Positions 21,885 to 34,780 are shown, counted from the first letter of the stretch. The stretch: 64,000 nucleotides of DNA from [Phialemoniopsis] sp. UDSM-2020 (GCA_018873225.1 JAEILZ010000002.1:2418001-2482000), one strand, 5' to 3'. Numbers and translations: made by a program. The notes: generated by a model not told the origin, from the sequence alone.

Positions 21885-22455
21885 GTGCACACAGGGCTAG
21901 TCGTGGTAGCAGGAAGCTTACTGCCTTTCGTCCTAAATGCTAAGAAGCGAGAGTCTCGCTTTCGAGAACCAACCCGCTAACTTAGTCAGTGAGAGTCTCA
22001 TTAGGTACGCAAAAGGCCAGTCAGAGCGGTGTTCAGCTCACTTACTTCGGTTTAAGCTGCAAAGACGTGGAAGGCTCATGTTTGATAAATGAAATGCTAT
22101 CCAGTGAGAGCCTCGTTAGGAACGTAAACGACTAGTCGTATCAGTGAGCAAATATTTAATCGAGCTACTGCTGCTAGCAAGCAACAGTCTGACCTTTGTG
22201 AAACGGCAGTCGGTGAAAGCCTCGACGGGCGCGTAAAAGGCATGCCGTGCTGGCGGAAAGCTTACTTCCTTCCGCCCTGATTGCTAAGAAGCGAGAGGCT
22301 CGTCTTTGACGACCAAATTCCAGACAGCGAAACCTTCGTTGGGTGTATAAGAGGTCAAACATGTTGGCGAGCGGCTCATATCCTCTGGGTGCAGCCGGAA
22401 GAAGCAAGACGCTCGCCTCGATGACCACCCCTCAGTCAGCGAGAGCCTCATTAGT
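21885..22455 (-). repeat. Right inverted-repeat array of the element
   Basis: About 0.57 kb, the reverse-complement counterpart of the left arm. Signatures on the plus strand are CAGTGAGAGCCTCGTTAG (22102-22119), AGTGAGAGTCTCATTAGGTA (21987-22006) and AAGCGAGAGTCTCGCTTTCG (21945-21964), the last being a near-perfect hairpin. The outermost alignable motif is AGCGAGAGCCTCATTA at 22438-22453. Confidence 0.8.
22102..22150 (-). repeat. Right copy of the perfect 49-bp inverted repeat
   Basis: Its reverse complement is identical to 16693-16741 over all 49 bp. The 12-bp palindrome lies at 22128-22139. The outer edges of the two copies are 5458 bp apart. Confidence 0.95.
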
Positions 22456-22505
22456 ACGAATAATTCACATATCAGTAAGGATAAAAGGCTTTCTAAAGTA
22501 AACGA

Positions 22506-22826
22506 ATGGCACAGGAGATGTTCATACCTGGTATAAGCCTTGGCAACATGACGAAACCTGCTCCTCGTGAGGCAACACTGGCAGATTTCGTATTGATCAT
22601 GGGATCTAAGAATCCTCTGCGAACACCTCGACACGCTTGCAAGGCGATAATTTCAGTGATGAGGCACTCACTAACACTGAATTGTATCGATAATAAAATG
22701 TATAGATCTTTGACGGAGGCCACGGCGGCGTGGCAAGGTGATATAACTGCTGGTGAGGCGCTCGCCGGTTTTGAAGAAAAGCGTTTGCACCATGAGGAAA
22801 TGATTTTCAGAAATCATTATCATTAA
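22506..22826 (+). CDS. Small open frame just outside the element, doubtful
   Basis: 106 codons from an ATG about 50 bp beyond the right repeat arm. The product starts MAQEMFIPGISLGNM and ends EEMIFRNHYH. There is no signal peptide, membrane segment or recognised domain. The 3' end lies about 140 bp from the tail-to-tail neighbour, the mannosyltransferase. It could be a gene remnant, a small lineage-specific gene or chance. Confidence 0.2.
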   Translation: MAQEMFIPGISLGNMTKPAPREATLADFVLIMGSKNPLRTPRHACKAIISVMRHSLTLNCIDNKMYRSLTEATAAWQGDITAGEALAGFEEKRLHHEEMIFRNHYH

Positions 22827-22963
22827 TAGGCTGTCTGTTTTTAATTATCAGTTCTGGAAACCCTCTTGCCTTTCTCACCAGATGTGAAGCCAAACGCCTG
22901 TCCCGGCCTGCTTGTCTCCATCACCACCCACCCTCCTCTTTGCCCCCAAACACATCGCCATCC

Positions 22964-23909
<946 letters not shown>

Positions 23910-24470
23910 TGTGTCGGTGGGTTAGGGGGTATCTCGAAACAGAAACGGAAGAAACGGCCGTCGGCAAAGGAAGGACACGAATTTGCGAGGTCGTGAGGTC
24001 GAATCGATGGGTGGAAAGGAGCGTGGCGGGAGCTTCAATTCGCGTGGTCTGCCAATCAGGGTGACGTTGCTTTTCGCGTCGCTGGTGAAAAGGTTATCGT
24101 TATCACGACCACCTGACCCAAGAGCTAATTAATTCAGCCCCTGAATTTGGTGCCACAGAAGGTCTAGGCACTCAAATCACCACCTATTTTCACTTTACCG
24201 GCAGACGATGACTTATTTTCACGCAAACAACAAAAAAAGAAACATGTCATTTAGAAAAGAGGTGAATTGATTGTTGAAAATGCATTCATGTCTATCAGCA
24301 TATTACGTCGCGTCTATCTGTCGTCTTCATCATGACATGCAAAGTTGTCCTCGTGTACTCCTCTCTCCCTCCATCAGCCTCCATGCAATAATGTGAGTTG
24401 TCAGTCTTGTGTTGTATATGTTTATCCCAGAGAAAATTCGAGATATCTTCCTCCATTACGAGTTATGCAT
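23910..24470. other. Intergenic: dpm1 promoter and 3' flank of the cation ATPase gene
   Basis: 561 bp. Both genes are on the minus strand, so this holds the mannosyltransferase promoter and the ATPase 3' UTR. An AT-rich stretch lies at 24170-24300. No other feature was seen. Confidence 0.5.
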
Positions 24471-27400
24471 TCAAACTGCATTCTCAGCCTCCGACCGGTT
24501 GTCCATAGACCTCTCGGTCTTGGCCTTGCTACGCGTCCGCCCGAAGCTTGCCCAGCTCTTGAGACTGGCCATGGACAACGTCTTGCCCAGCCGGCCGGGC
24601 CCGTCCTCGCTACCCTGGGCGAAGGGACCGCGCACGACAGCGCTGTCCACAAACAGACCAAAGGACCGCTTCACCCACTTCCACAACTCAACACCGAGGA
24701 TAAAGATGACGAGGCCACCAAAGACCAGGCCCCATTCCCAGGAGATGGGCGAGTGTCGGAAGACCACCTGGTTGAGCTTGGGGATGTAGATCGACAGAAA
24801 GACCGAGGCGCCACCGATGACAACCGAGTAGAACAGGAACCTGTTGTCATACATGTCCTTGAAGAAGGGGAACCTGCTCTTCGAGTCCGGGTCGAGCCTG
24901 AACATAGATCGGCGCAAGCTCTTGAACTCCCAGGCCGAGATCAGGATGAGCCAGGTCAGCTCGGCAAAGACGGCAGCACGGGCGCGGAACACAGGCTCGC
25001 ACTGGGGAGAGTGATGTCGGTTGCAGTCCTTGCCCAACTGACCGCCGTATTTGCCGTAGACAATGATGATGAATGTGACCAGGGTGCAGGCGCCCATGAT
25101 AGTACCGTAGATGAGCATGTCGGCCATGATCTGCAGGGTGAAGACACCGCGCTTGTGCGGCGGCTTCCTCATGACTTCGGGGCTTGCCTTCTCACGACCA
25201 AGACCAAAGGCGGGGAAGGAACTGGTCAACATGTTGATCCAGATAATCTGCAACGGACTGATGGGGAAGACGGACAGCTTGTCCTCATCCTTGAAGCCGA
25301 GACCGCAGATCAGGAGGATGACCTCGCCGACATTGGAGGTGAGCAGGTGCAGGATGAACTTTTGGATGTTGTCAAACATGCGACGGCCCTGGCGAATGGC
25401 GGCAACGATAGAGTTAAACTTGTCATCAGTGAGCACGATCTTGGCGGCCGACTTGGCGACATCAGAGCCGGATCCCATGGCAATACCGACGTCAGCCCTG
25501 CTCAGACTGGGTGCATCGTTGACACCGTCGCCGGTCATGGCCATGTAGGCGTTGCGGCGGCGGAGTGCCTCAATCATGCGGGTCTTGGTGTCGGGAGCGC
25601 AACGAGCAATGACCAGTGGGAGTTCCGGGAGGGCGTCGATTTCGGCATCAGAGAGCTTATCGAAGTCGGTGGCTTTCAGGACAACCGTGTTCGCAACGTC
25701 GGCAGGCAGGGTAGAGAGCTTGCGGGGAATGATGCCGACCTCCTTGGCAATGGCCTCGGCGGTCGCAGGGTGGTCGCCCGTAAGCATGTGCACTCGGATA
25801 CCGGCGTTGGAGCACTCGGCAATGGACGGGGTGGTCTCCTTGCGGGGAGGGTCGTAAATGCCAACCAGACCGACGAGAATGAGGTCGCTCTCAACCTCGC
25901 CACGCAGCTCCTCTTCGGCCGCATTGCGGCGGGCCTGCTCATCCTGGGCGCGCTGGTGGTCCACATCTTCGTCTCCAGTGTGCTCTGGCTTCATGGCATC
26001 GGCCTTGTGATACTTGCCGTTCCACTGCTTGTAGGCGATGGCGAGGACACGCTGGCCGAGAGAAGCAAACGAGTTCATCTGGTCCAGGATCTTCTCCTTC
26101 ACCTCGTCAGTCATGGGTTGCTGGGCCTCGCCAGTGCCGACTTGGGTGCACAGGTCAAGGATGCGCTCAACGGCTCCCTTGGTGAAGACCAAGCTGTTAT
26201 CAGGGGAGAACTCGCTCTTCTCGTCCAACTCGGCAGGTGCATCGTAGATGACACTCATACGCTTGATGGAGCTGTCAAAGGGGAACTCAGCATGCTGCTT
26301 CCAGCCCTGACCCTCCAGGATCTTCTTGCCAATCTCAAAGCGACGAGAGAAAACTTGAAGCGCAATCTCAGTGGGCTCACCAGTCGTCTGCCAGCTATCG
26401 GTGTCCTTATCCTTGCGCACGGTCGCAAGGTTGCAGAGTGCAGATGAGACAAGCAGAGTGCGAAGCTCCGGGGTGAGCTCCGCTTCGGGCTCCTCAGGCT
26501 TCTTCTCATTCTGCTTGAGCTTTTCTTCCGGTACGTCAAACTTGAGGGCGTTGACAGTACGCTCCTGGTCGTAGTCACGCTCGGGGGCTGGTTCCTGAGG
26601 AGCTTCTTCGGTCTTCTCGGCACAGGTCACCCGTCCCAAGGTGGGATCACTGGGATCCATTGAGTCGTGGACAGTCAGAATCTTGGAGCTAGGGAGCCAA
26701 GCCTTCTTGACGATCATGGCTCCCTGAGTGAGCGTGCCAGTCTTGTCAGAGCAGATGTTGGTGACACCGCCCAATGCTTCCAGAGCGGAGAGATCACTGT
26801 GCGCTAGTCAGTCAAAATACGTAATGGTGTCTGAAGTTCATGGGGAACGCATACCGAACAACTACGTTGGCCTTGCGCATGACTCGAGTCGCCTGAACCA
26901 TGGTGATGGTCAAGACAGCAACAAGGGACTCGGGAATGATGGCGATTCCAGTGGAAATGGCGTAGACGATAACTTCATTGGGAATATCAAAGCGATGGAC
27001 TCCAAACACAATGACAGCGAGGATCAAGGCACAGCCGAAGAGATAGTAGGCAAGCTGTGCCAACTTGCGCTGCAGGGGAGTGCCTTCAGTCAGACCGAGG
27101 AATTTGCCAATCGCGTCAAAGGTGCGCCTGAAAGCTCCGATGAAGATCTGCTTGTAGCCGTATTTCTTTGCGTTCATAGAGCGACCAGGCTTGCGCTTCT
27201 TCTTGGTGGTGGAGGCGGCGATCTCTCCGACAGCGGTGGCCATGGCGGTAGCATAGACAATGCCACGGCCACGACCCTTGCGGACGATGGTCGAGGCGTA
27301 GGCAAGATTAATGCGGTCACCAAGACTGACATGGTCGGCATTCTCAGCCAATTGGCCAGTGGTGTGATCAATGATGTTGTTCTCGGTGATCTTTTCGACG

Positions 27401-28058
27401 GGGAGGGATTCGCCGGTCATGTTCTGCTCGTCGCAAGTCAAGTTCATGACTTCAAACATTCGCAGGTCGGCCGGGACGGTATCGCCCATTTTCAGGATAA
27501 CGATATCACCGGGAACGACTTCAGGGCTGTATTGCATGTTAGTCTGATGACTGACGCGACAAGGGCGGCGACCACGACTTACTTGGGGATGACCTGAGCT
27601 TTGCCGTCACGGACAACAGTGGCACTAGGCGAAGAGAGTGAACGAAGAGCGTCCATCTTCTTCTCGGCTTTGAATTCCTGGAAGAATCCAATAGAGACAT
27701 TAAGGACGATGACGCCTGCAAGGACACCACCTTCGACCCAATCTTGAATACCAAATGAGACGGCCGTAGCGAACAGCAACACCTCGGGGAGTGTTAGTGG
27801 GGGATCTTGTGGAGTTTGGGGGGTTACACCAGTGGTTTTGGGGGGGATTCTTACCAAGATCATGGCATTGAAGAACTGCCTGGCCAGGATTGTGTACCAG
27901 GCGACGGCGCCGCCGACATCGAGTTCATTTTTGGGGTACTGCTGCGACAATTCGGCGACCTGAGCAGAGCTCAGGCCTTTGTCGATGTCTGTGTTCAGGT
28001 GTTTGGCAACATCTTCGACAGGCAGCAGGAAAGGGTGGCGTTCGAATTGAGCAGACAT
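24471..28058 (-). CDS. ENA-type (P-type IID) sodium/potassium efflux ATPase
   Basis: Four exons: 28058-27855, 27782-27583, 27526-26855 and 26796-24471 (introns of 72, 56 and 58 nt); 1133 residues, usual for ENA pumps. ATG 28058 is used because the frame upstream opens only on a non-ATG codon. It has an N-terminal cation-ATPase domain, actuator (PNPEVVPGDIVIL, MTGESLPVEK), phosphorylation site ICSDKTGTLTQG near residue 375, nucleotide-binding domain, and hinge MTGDGVNDAPSLSRADVGIAMG, followed by the C-terminal membrane helices. Family knowledge: plasma-membrane or endomembrane pumps that export Na+ or K+ under salt or alkaline stress. The IID assignment rests on overall pattern (MILVLLFATAVSFGIQDW); a Ca2+-pump relative is the main alternative. 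Confidence 0.9.
27783..27854 (-). other. Stop-free 72-nt intron of the cation ATPase gene
   Basis: GTAAGA donor, CACTAACAC branch site about 13 nt from the end, and an unusual GAG acceptor. The length is a multiple of three with no stop codon. Splicing gives the family-typical MILVLLFATAVSF; retention would insert 24 mostly Pro/Thr residues. Confidence 0.75.
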
Positions 28059-30475
28059 CACAAACGAATGACTTTAGGTGATATCCATTCACGTTGGAGC
28101 ACTCGAGGGAGAGAAAAGGATTCTCGTGGGGCACTCGAATGTCAGGAATGTATTTGTTTACCAGACAGCTGTTTTTGCTGGATTTGGGATATGCATCGAG
28201 AACTTTCTCCGAAACATGGCAACGGGGGAGATCCCGCATCTTAAATGTTCTCGGCGTCGCAATGCCCAGAGCTACTTGCAAGGGACCGAAAACCATGACA
28301 CGCTGCAAAGTCTCGTCATCTCGCAAATTCGGCACGCCGGCGGGCACGGAGAGCCAAGAGAACCAAGAGGTTTGCGCAATTGATAAGAAGGAATCAACAT
28401 GGCAGGATGCACGGCACAGGCCATGATTGGCGCAGCACAAGGGAACCAAGGCTCTAACAAAGCCAATTCTCTTGGGAGTGTGTCTTGGCCGACGTTCACC
28501 GGGTCCGCGAAGTCTTGAGTCGGACTTGGCAGCCTTGGCGGGGCCGGCGACTGCGTAACAGACCACACAACCAACACACTACCACACAAAGCCTTCCCAT
28601 GGGGAAGCCGGCTCGGGCTAGAAGAAAAAAGACCTAAGACCTTCGACTGGTGCCCTTCGACTTCCACGCATCATGCACCGCCTCTTGTTCGTGCCCACGG
28701 TGCCATACCCAAGCTCTTGGAAGGCTTGGGAGCGCCATCTAGCCTTGCCCGCCTTGCCCTGATCCTGGTAGCATGTGCAAAGGGCAGGCCTTGGCATGGT
28801 GGCTATTGAGGCGTAAGGTGGGCACGTGGCGAGTCACTTGACTCGGACAAGCACGAGATGTTGGGGCTTGGCAAGGAAGGTTTTGGAAGAAACACCGAAA
28901 AACATCCCACAATGATGATGACTGGACCGCTTTCGTACACTCGTACGTACAGCCGGCCGCGCGGGTGGATAAAACGGTGTGGTGCTCTGGTGAGAGCGCA
29001 AGGAGCGCAAGGAGCGCAAGATGAGGAGATTTGAGAGCGCACTCTCTTGACTCTCAACCTTGGAAGGCTCTGCAGACTTTCAGTGGGTCGGTCAACCCAC
29101 TGCCTGTGTTTTTCCCCGCAAAAAATCCCGGCATTAGAGCGATTTGGCAGTGCACACTCCAGTGCAAGCATCCAATTCCCTCCAGATTCCAGCCAGTGCG
29201 CATGATTCGCCTTTTGTTGACATGTCATGCCTTCTGGAGAGAGATGCTGCAATGCGGCGATCTATCGGTCATGCCTTGCATAAGATGAGCTCACAGCACA
29301 GAGCGCCGCACCCGCGCAGGAACGTGCACTACCTGCCACTTTTTCGCTAGCAATCTTTGATGGCACAGCATTCTTGGATCTTGTCGACACCAAATGTTCC
29401 AGGGCGAATTGGTGAGAAGCAAGAGAAAAGACACGCACTGTACAGGTCTGGCCTGGTGGAATTGGGTGGAATGAGCAAAGAGGTAGGCGGTGGTGATGGC
29501 AGTAGTGGGCATGAGCAGAAGGGGCAGACGCACTGTATTATTTATCAATTGCTGATTCGGAAATCAAGATGCCGCATTGCCTTCTCTGCAAGGGAAGAAA
29601 AGGAATACCTCATCCGCAACGCCGTTCTCCCCCTCTGCTCGCGGCGTTGTGATGCAGCTCATATCAGTCAGCAGTCAGTCCGCTAAACCCGATGGATCGC
29701 AGAATTCCGAACTGGCACTGTGGGAAATGAGGAACAAAGTGGGAAGAGCTGATGCAATAGTCTGTGTCTCCATTCTCCCCATCTCACAAGTACACACTCT
29801 AAAACGCCGCCCCTCTTCTCGTTTCTCCAGATCTGACGCAGGTCACTCTGCAGGGCTGACTCTATGTCGTGATACTTGTTTGCCATCAACCCATCTCACC
29901 ATGCTTGATTTGGTAATGTCTCGATGGCCCGGTCGATTCGCCCGGTCCCAATGGATCCATCTGTTGCACTTGTCGTGCCTCCTCACAGTCTCTCTCCCAT
30001 CTCTCCGCACGCACTACTGGCCTCGCCCGTTCCTGTTCTGGCCCTGCTCAACCACGCTTGTTTCTCCTCTCGCCTCCTCTTTTCTGTGCTTCCCCTGTGC
30101 TGCTGCACCTACCGTCCGCCCTTTACCGACCCGCTCCCCTCCGGCTGTAGCTTTCTGTCTGCCCTCTGCCGGCTCTGATTCGTCTGTTCCTCGCTGGTGC
30201 TACCCAGCCCGGCGAATTGATGATGCTGGTCTAGCTGATGACCTCTCATGCCCGTCTAACCAACCTCACCTCCTTCCCTCGATCCCTCCCCCAGACCCTC
30301 TTCTCCCCCTTCTGCCATCATCAAAACCGCCTCTGAACAGTCCGGATCCATCGCCTACATCTCCCAAGGACGTTGAAGTAGCTACCCTGACTGTTGCGAC
30401 TCGTTGTGATCTTGTTTTGTCCCCGTACCTACACCGAGCTGCGCTCTCGCACGAGCTCCCGATTACGTCATCGCC
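28059..30475. other. Divergent promoter region of the cation ATPase and the Pro/Ala-rich protein
   Basis: 2.4 kb with no supportable gene. A 9-bp direct repeat GAGCGCAAG occurs three times at 28994-29020. From about 29,880 the plus strand becomes strongly CT-rich, as expected for the 5' leader of the gene starting at 30476. A long upstream region is common for stress-regulated pumps, but I identified no defined binding site. Confidence 0.5.
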
Positions 30476-31880
30476 ATGGCCGACGCTCCAGCTCCCGCGG
30501 TCGACCCAGGTGAGTTACCCGGCAGAACCAGCAGTACCAGACCAAAACCCATCCCAATGGCTTCGGGAATGTGCACGGGGGCATTGCGCGCCCTTCAATT
30601 GATGTTTTGATTGCCTTTGCGACTTTGGGAAAGAGATTGCTATTCTTGATGATGAACCCAGTCACTGCGCCGCCATCCTCCTGCTGCTGCTTGCCTTCAT
30701 TGGACCAACCAGCGCTGACCTCAGACTTACCGTCAAAACAGTCGCCAATCCCATCAAGCCAGCCGAGCCTCCCGCCGTCTCTGCTCATGCGCCCCTGCCG
30801 ACCAGCGATGCGCCGCCCAAAGCTCCCGAGGACAGCCAAGGCATCAAGCCCTCGGAGGAGACCCAGCCCAGCGTCGCCAAGATCGACGCTGATCCGCTTA
30901 AGCTCTCAGAGCCGGCGGCCGTGAATGCGCCTGTCGCCGCTCCCGTCGGTGCCTCTAATGGCACTGCGCCCGCCATTCCGGGGCTCGGCGACAAGAAGGA
31001 TGAGCCTGCCCCGTTTCCAACTGGGCCGGGCCCTGTGATGACGGGAGCGCTGCAGAGCGCTGACAAGCCCTCTGCGCCTGAGCCCAGCGCAAACACCGCT
31101 GCGCCCATCTCTTCTTCTCTGCCCCAGCCGGCCAAGGTCGAGGACGCTAAGGACGAGGAGGCCCCGGCCATCAAGCCTGTCGAGAAGCCCTTCGTGCCCC
31201 CTGTCGAGAAGCCGGCCGAGCCTGCTGTTGAGAAGCCCGTCGAGAAACCCGCTGAGAAGCCCATCGAGAAGCCCGCCGAGAAACCCGCTGAGGCTCCTGC
31301 CCCAGCTTTTGCCGAGCCGGCCAAGCTCGACGGCGCCAAGAATGCTCCTGAGGAGCCTGTCGAGCGGATCAAGCCCACCGAGGCCGTCCCCGCCCCCGTG
31401 CCCACTGCTCTCAACGGCGTCGGTGCTACTAGCACAGGCGCTGACAGCGGTGCTGGCTCGGCCCTCGGTGCCGCCAGCGCCAGTGCCGGTCCTGCGGACG
31501 GCGACAAGATGGACCTCGACAAGCCGTCCAACAATGTCGCCGCGCCCGTCGCCAGTACCACCAGCAGCAACAAGCGCAAGTTCGAGGAGGACGACGACGT
31601 CGCCGCCAACGGCAGCGGTCCCTCCATCGAGACGAACCCCTCCGCCGTCGAGGGCTCCGTGGCCAAGAAGATCAAGCCCGACAGCGCTGCCACCGACACC
31701 ACCCTCGAGACCGCGGCGGCGCCCGAGCCGGCCAAGGCCAACGGCAACGGAGACAGCTCCAGCAACGGCAATGGCAATGGCGTCAAGAAGAGCAACAGCC
31801 GGTCAAAGCGGGACAAGGCCCCCGCCCCCGTGGGCCGCACCGCGAGGAAAACGCGAAGCCAGGGCCCGGCCGAGGTCTAA
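30476..31880 (+). CDS. Pro/Ala/Lys-rich, probably nuclear disordered protein
   Basis: Exon 1 is 30476-30509 (34 nt) and exon 2 is 30742-31880, with a 232-nt intron (GTGAGT donor, AAAACAG acceptor); 390 residues beginning [20 protein letters not shown]. The frame is open upstream of the first visible in-frame start codon, which is why the short first exon is needed. The middle is a run of [12 protein letters not shown] repeats (31170-31295). The C-terminal third has basic clusters [17 protein letters not shown] and RTARKTRSQ that look like nuclear localisation signals. There is no folded domain, signal peptide or membrane segment. The function is unknown. Confidence 0.75.
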
Positions 31881-34780
31881 GAGGGTTTGGCCGCGCGGCC
31901 GCCCTCGCGCTTCTTGTCCTCCCGTCCCGACGTTCCTTCCTTTGTATCTTGAATTGAAACAAAAACGGGTCCAAAAAATAGGTAAGGCAAACAAGCAAGG
32001 TCTTTTCCTCGAGGGGCTTCTTCTGGCAATGGTGTTTGTTTATTTGCTCCCCCCGGCGTGGGAATGCCATTAGGGGCTGGTGCCTCGATGAGGCCTCCTC
32101 CCCCTTCTTGGACACAATGCGGGCAAAAAGGGAACTTCCCGGTTTGGCGGTTCTGTTGTTGTATGGTCGTGTTTTTTGGAAGGTTGCAATTCAGTGTAAT
32201 GTACATAAGGTTGGCTGAATATGAGTTTGCTATTATTTCAAAATGTCGCCGGTGTACTCTATCGTGAATCTCATCATTTTGAAGCTAGGATACAAACCTG
32301 ATGCGATTTAATCTAGTCGAATGTACTGTAAACTCCTAGCTACAGTAAATCTGGGTTAAGTCAATTGCATTTTCGAGCTGTTGTCTCTTCGTCGCGTGTC
32401 CAAAATGTGGTGAGCACCTCGAATTGTTGACCCAATACCGCACAAATATCATTGTTGGGAAACTCATTGTGATGAGCAAGATCGTGCAGGCGCAGATCTA
32501 TGCATGTCATGCATCGAACCCAAGATGACTGATCAGTTTGACCCATCCAGGCAGTGCCAGGCGAATGGCCCTCCATCCAATTTCAAGCAGGGCAAATGGT
32601 GCGTGCAGTGGGCGCTGGCTGATGTGCCCAAACGAAACCTGAAAGTGCCGATCGGTCTGGGGGAGCACGAGATCACCACCAGGTATCGAAATCAACTGGA
32701 CGAGGATGCTCGCGGGCTGAAGCAGCCGCTGTTTCTAGACCCCCGTACCGAGGACCTACTTACCTACAGGTAAGAATTTAAGCTTGTGCCGGTGTAACCT
32801 GCTCATTGCTGTCCTCTGGTCTGTTTGGAGTCTGCGATGTTTCCCAATATCCGAACTCACTCAATTAGAGTAATAGCGCCAAGAGATAGCCACGATCCCG
32901 CTCATGAAGGCCAACTTCGCTTCTCCTCTGCAAGGCGAACGACTGTTGCCAAGTTACCAAGTTAATCGGGTCCAGCTTGCTCCAGGTCTGGGGATCCGGC
33001 TTGGACCCCTAATAATCCGCATAAAAAGCAGCGCTGATCATGAACCGTTGCGGGCCGTGTTCGCTCCATCGTAAACCCACCTCAGCTCAAACTCTCTCTC
33101 GCCTGGAAGCAGGTTTGAGGCTTCCTCTTGTTGGTTCCGCCGACAGAGATCAATCCCGGGAGGCAACCTGCCGTTTGGAGTAGATGTGCTCCGCGCACGG
33201 GAAGAAGCTCGAGCTCTGGTTCAATGTTTCGAGCCGTGTTGTGCAAGCCGGGCTTGCTGTGGAGCCGGCAGAAGCACAGCGAGCATGAAAAAACTCGTAT
33301 TCCAACGACGCGAGATCCCTGAGATCCCCAAGAGATCCATGCCAAGGGGCAAGCAATGGCGGGGCCTTCACCCAACAGGCGTGGCGTAAAAATAGCTGCG
33401 TGGCATGGTCTAGCCGCGTATTCGACCCAACTCGTCCCTTTCCGGCTTGCCGGCCCACCCCTTTCGCTGGCTTCAGGGCCGCACCAAGGCCTATTAGTGG
33501 AGACCTCCAGTGCCATCGGTGCCATCGGCCTGCCCTCGATGCCCTCCAGAGCAGTTGCAAGAGCACCAATTGGACAGGTCGTAGACCCTCCAAGCCGGAT
33601 GCAGCCATACCACACCATCAGACGGCGCTGTAAATGGCAGGAAGACGCACCAAGAGGCATGCTGATGGAGCCGCTAGGGGGCGCCTGATGGGTCGTCTTC
33701 CGTCATCTCGAACAGCCAGATTTTTCCACAGTGGGGAGGCTTGTGCTCTGTGGTCGAGTCTGTGACGAGATCCCAGCATCTTCTCCCCATATTGACGGAC
33801 CTGCTGTTTATGCAAGAGAGCTCAACTCGGCTCGGGGACGGACAACTCTACTAAAAGGTTACTTGCAAACACTTGACACAACGGCGCCGTTTCCATCCAA
33901 GAGGAGGGTTACGTATGTCGATGTATGTACCTCTCGTTACGTTGCAGGGAAACACAGTCTTGTCTCTCTTGCTCAACCCCGGTCCTGCACAGCAGAAAGA
34001 TAGGATGACTTGAATGACGAGAGGAAGAGAAGGAGGGCAGTGAAAAAATAAAACATAAAACATCATTCCTTTTTTAGTGTTAGCCCGATGAATTGATGCA
34101 TGCATGTATGTACATACTGTATGTATGTGGCTTTCTTGTTCCCACTGGTACCGTCCGTCCCATGTGATGACATGCCCTGCCATCCCATCCCTCGAGTTTC
34201 GCTCAACAATCCTAGTGCACACTCTTCCTATCTCGCACCACACCCTTACGTAGCCTATCGTCCTCGCATACCTACCCTTCCATAGCTTTTTCCCTCATAG
34301 CACTTTGACTCTTCTTTGTTTTGCACACGACCACGAAACACCTTTTTTTCCCTTCGCCTTAGACACTACAGCTTCGGCCTTTAATGTTGACGACAAACGA
34401 TTGCATCTCCTTTGCCTCTTCCGTTCTTTCGTTCCGATAGCGCCTTCCTCCCCTTCATAACCACGCTCGCTATAACCAAAAGTCACTCGCTCCGCAACCT
34501 CGATCAGACCCCGCAAAGACGAGACGAACCGAACCTCTGCTCAGTGCCGTAGACGAGAGTCCTACAGTGAGCAACTACTCGGGCAGGACTACAAAGAGGC
34601 AAGCTCGGGCTGTTGGCAAGGGGTCTCCGTACCAGCAACTTTCGGCGCCTCAGCCAGGCCTTCTAGGACTTTGGCCAAGCAACCCTCCTCAACTCTTCGC
34701 GCGGTTCCCGAACCGTCAAGACAAATTCGTTGTTGTGCCATTCCAGACGAGTAGCCCGTTGCGGGCGTTGATCGAACAAT
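31881..34780. other. 2.9-kb intergenic region
   Basis: It contains the 3' UTR of the Pro/Ala-rich protein and the leader of the channel gene (34,260-34,780 is CT-rich). A possible exon at 32525-32769 is listed separately. A short ATGC/TGTA-rich stretch lies at 34095-34130. Nothing else was recognised. Confidence 0.5.
32525..32769 (+). CDS. Possible orphan exon, very uncertain
   Basis: An ATG at 32525 (MTDQFDPSRQCQANG...) opens a frame of about 82 codons that ends at a good donor, CTACAG/GTAAGA (32770). Composition looks more protein-like than the surrounding frames, with mixed charges and few rare residues. I found no following exon that continues it. It may be a decayed gene or chance. Confidence 0.15.

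Larger units (their letters stand above)
16440..22455 (+). mobile_element. Candidate tyrosine-recombinase transposable element with long inverted repeat arrays
   Basis: One recombinase-like gene (17309-20422) lies between two arms of short repeats in opposite orientation. The left arm (about 16440-16975) carries AACGAGGCTCTCACTG-type units; the right arm (about 21885-22455) carries their reverse complement. The arms align over most of their length, including one perfect 49-bp inverted match and a second 36-bp match with few differences (16826-16861 against 21983-22018). The outermost alignable motif is GAGGCTCTCGCT at 16449-16460 against 22438-22449. Internal tandem arrays fill 20.6-21.8 kb. 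I could not identify a target-site duplication, so the ends are approximate. The gene has no premature stop, so the element may be recent. Confidence 0.7.

Noticed and set aside
16440..22455. Canonical Starship with cargo, or an LTR retrotransposon
   Set aside because: Only one gene and about 6 kb, so no cargo; no reverse transcriptase, integrase or long direct terminal repeats.
24345..26447. 700-codon open frame on the plus strand
   Set aside because: Antisense shadow of the cation ATPase, whose minus-strand product has all family motifs.
30785..31840. 351-codon minus-strand frame
   Set aside because: Ala/Ser/Gly-rich mirror of the Pro/Ala-rich coding exon.
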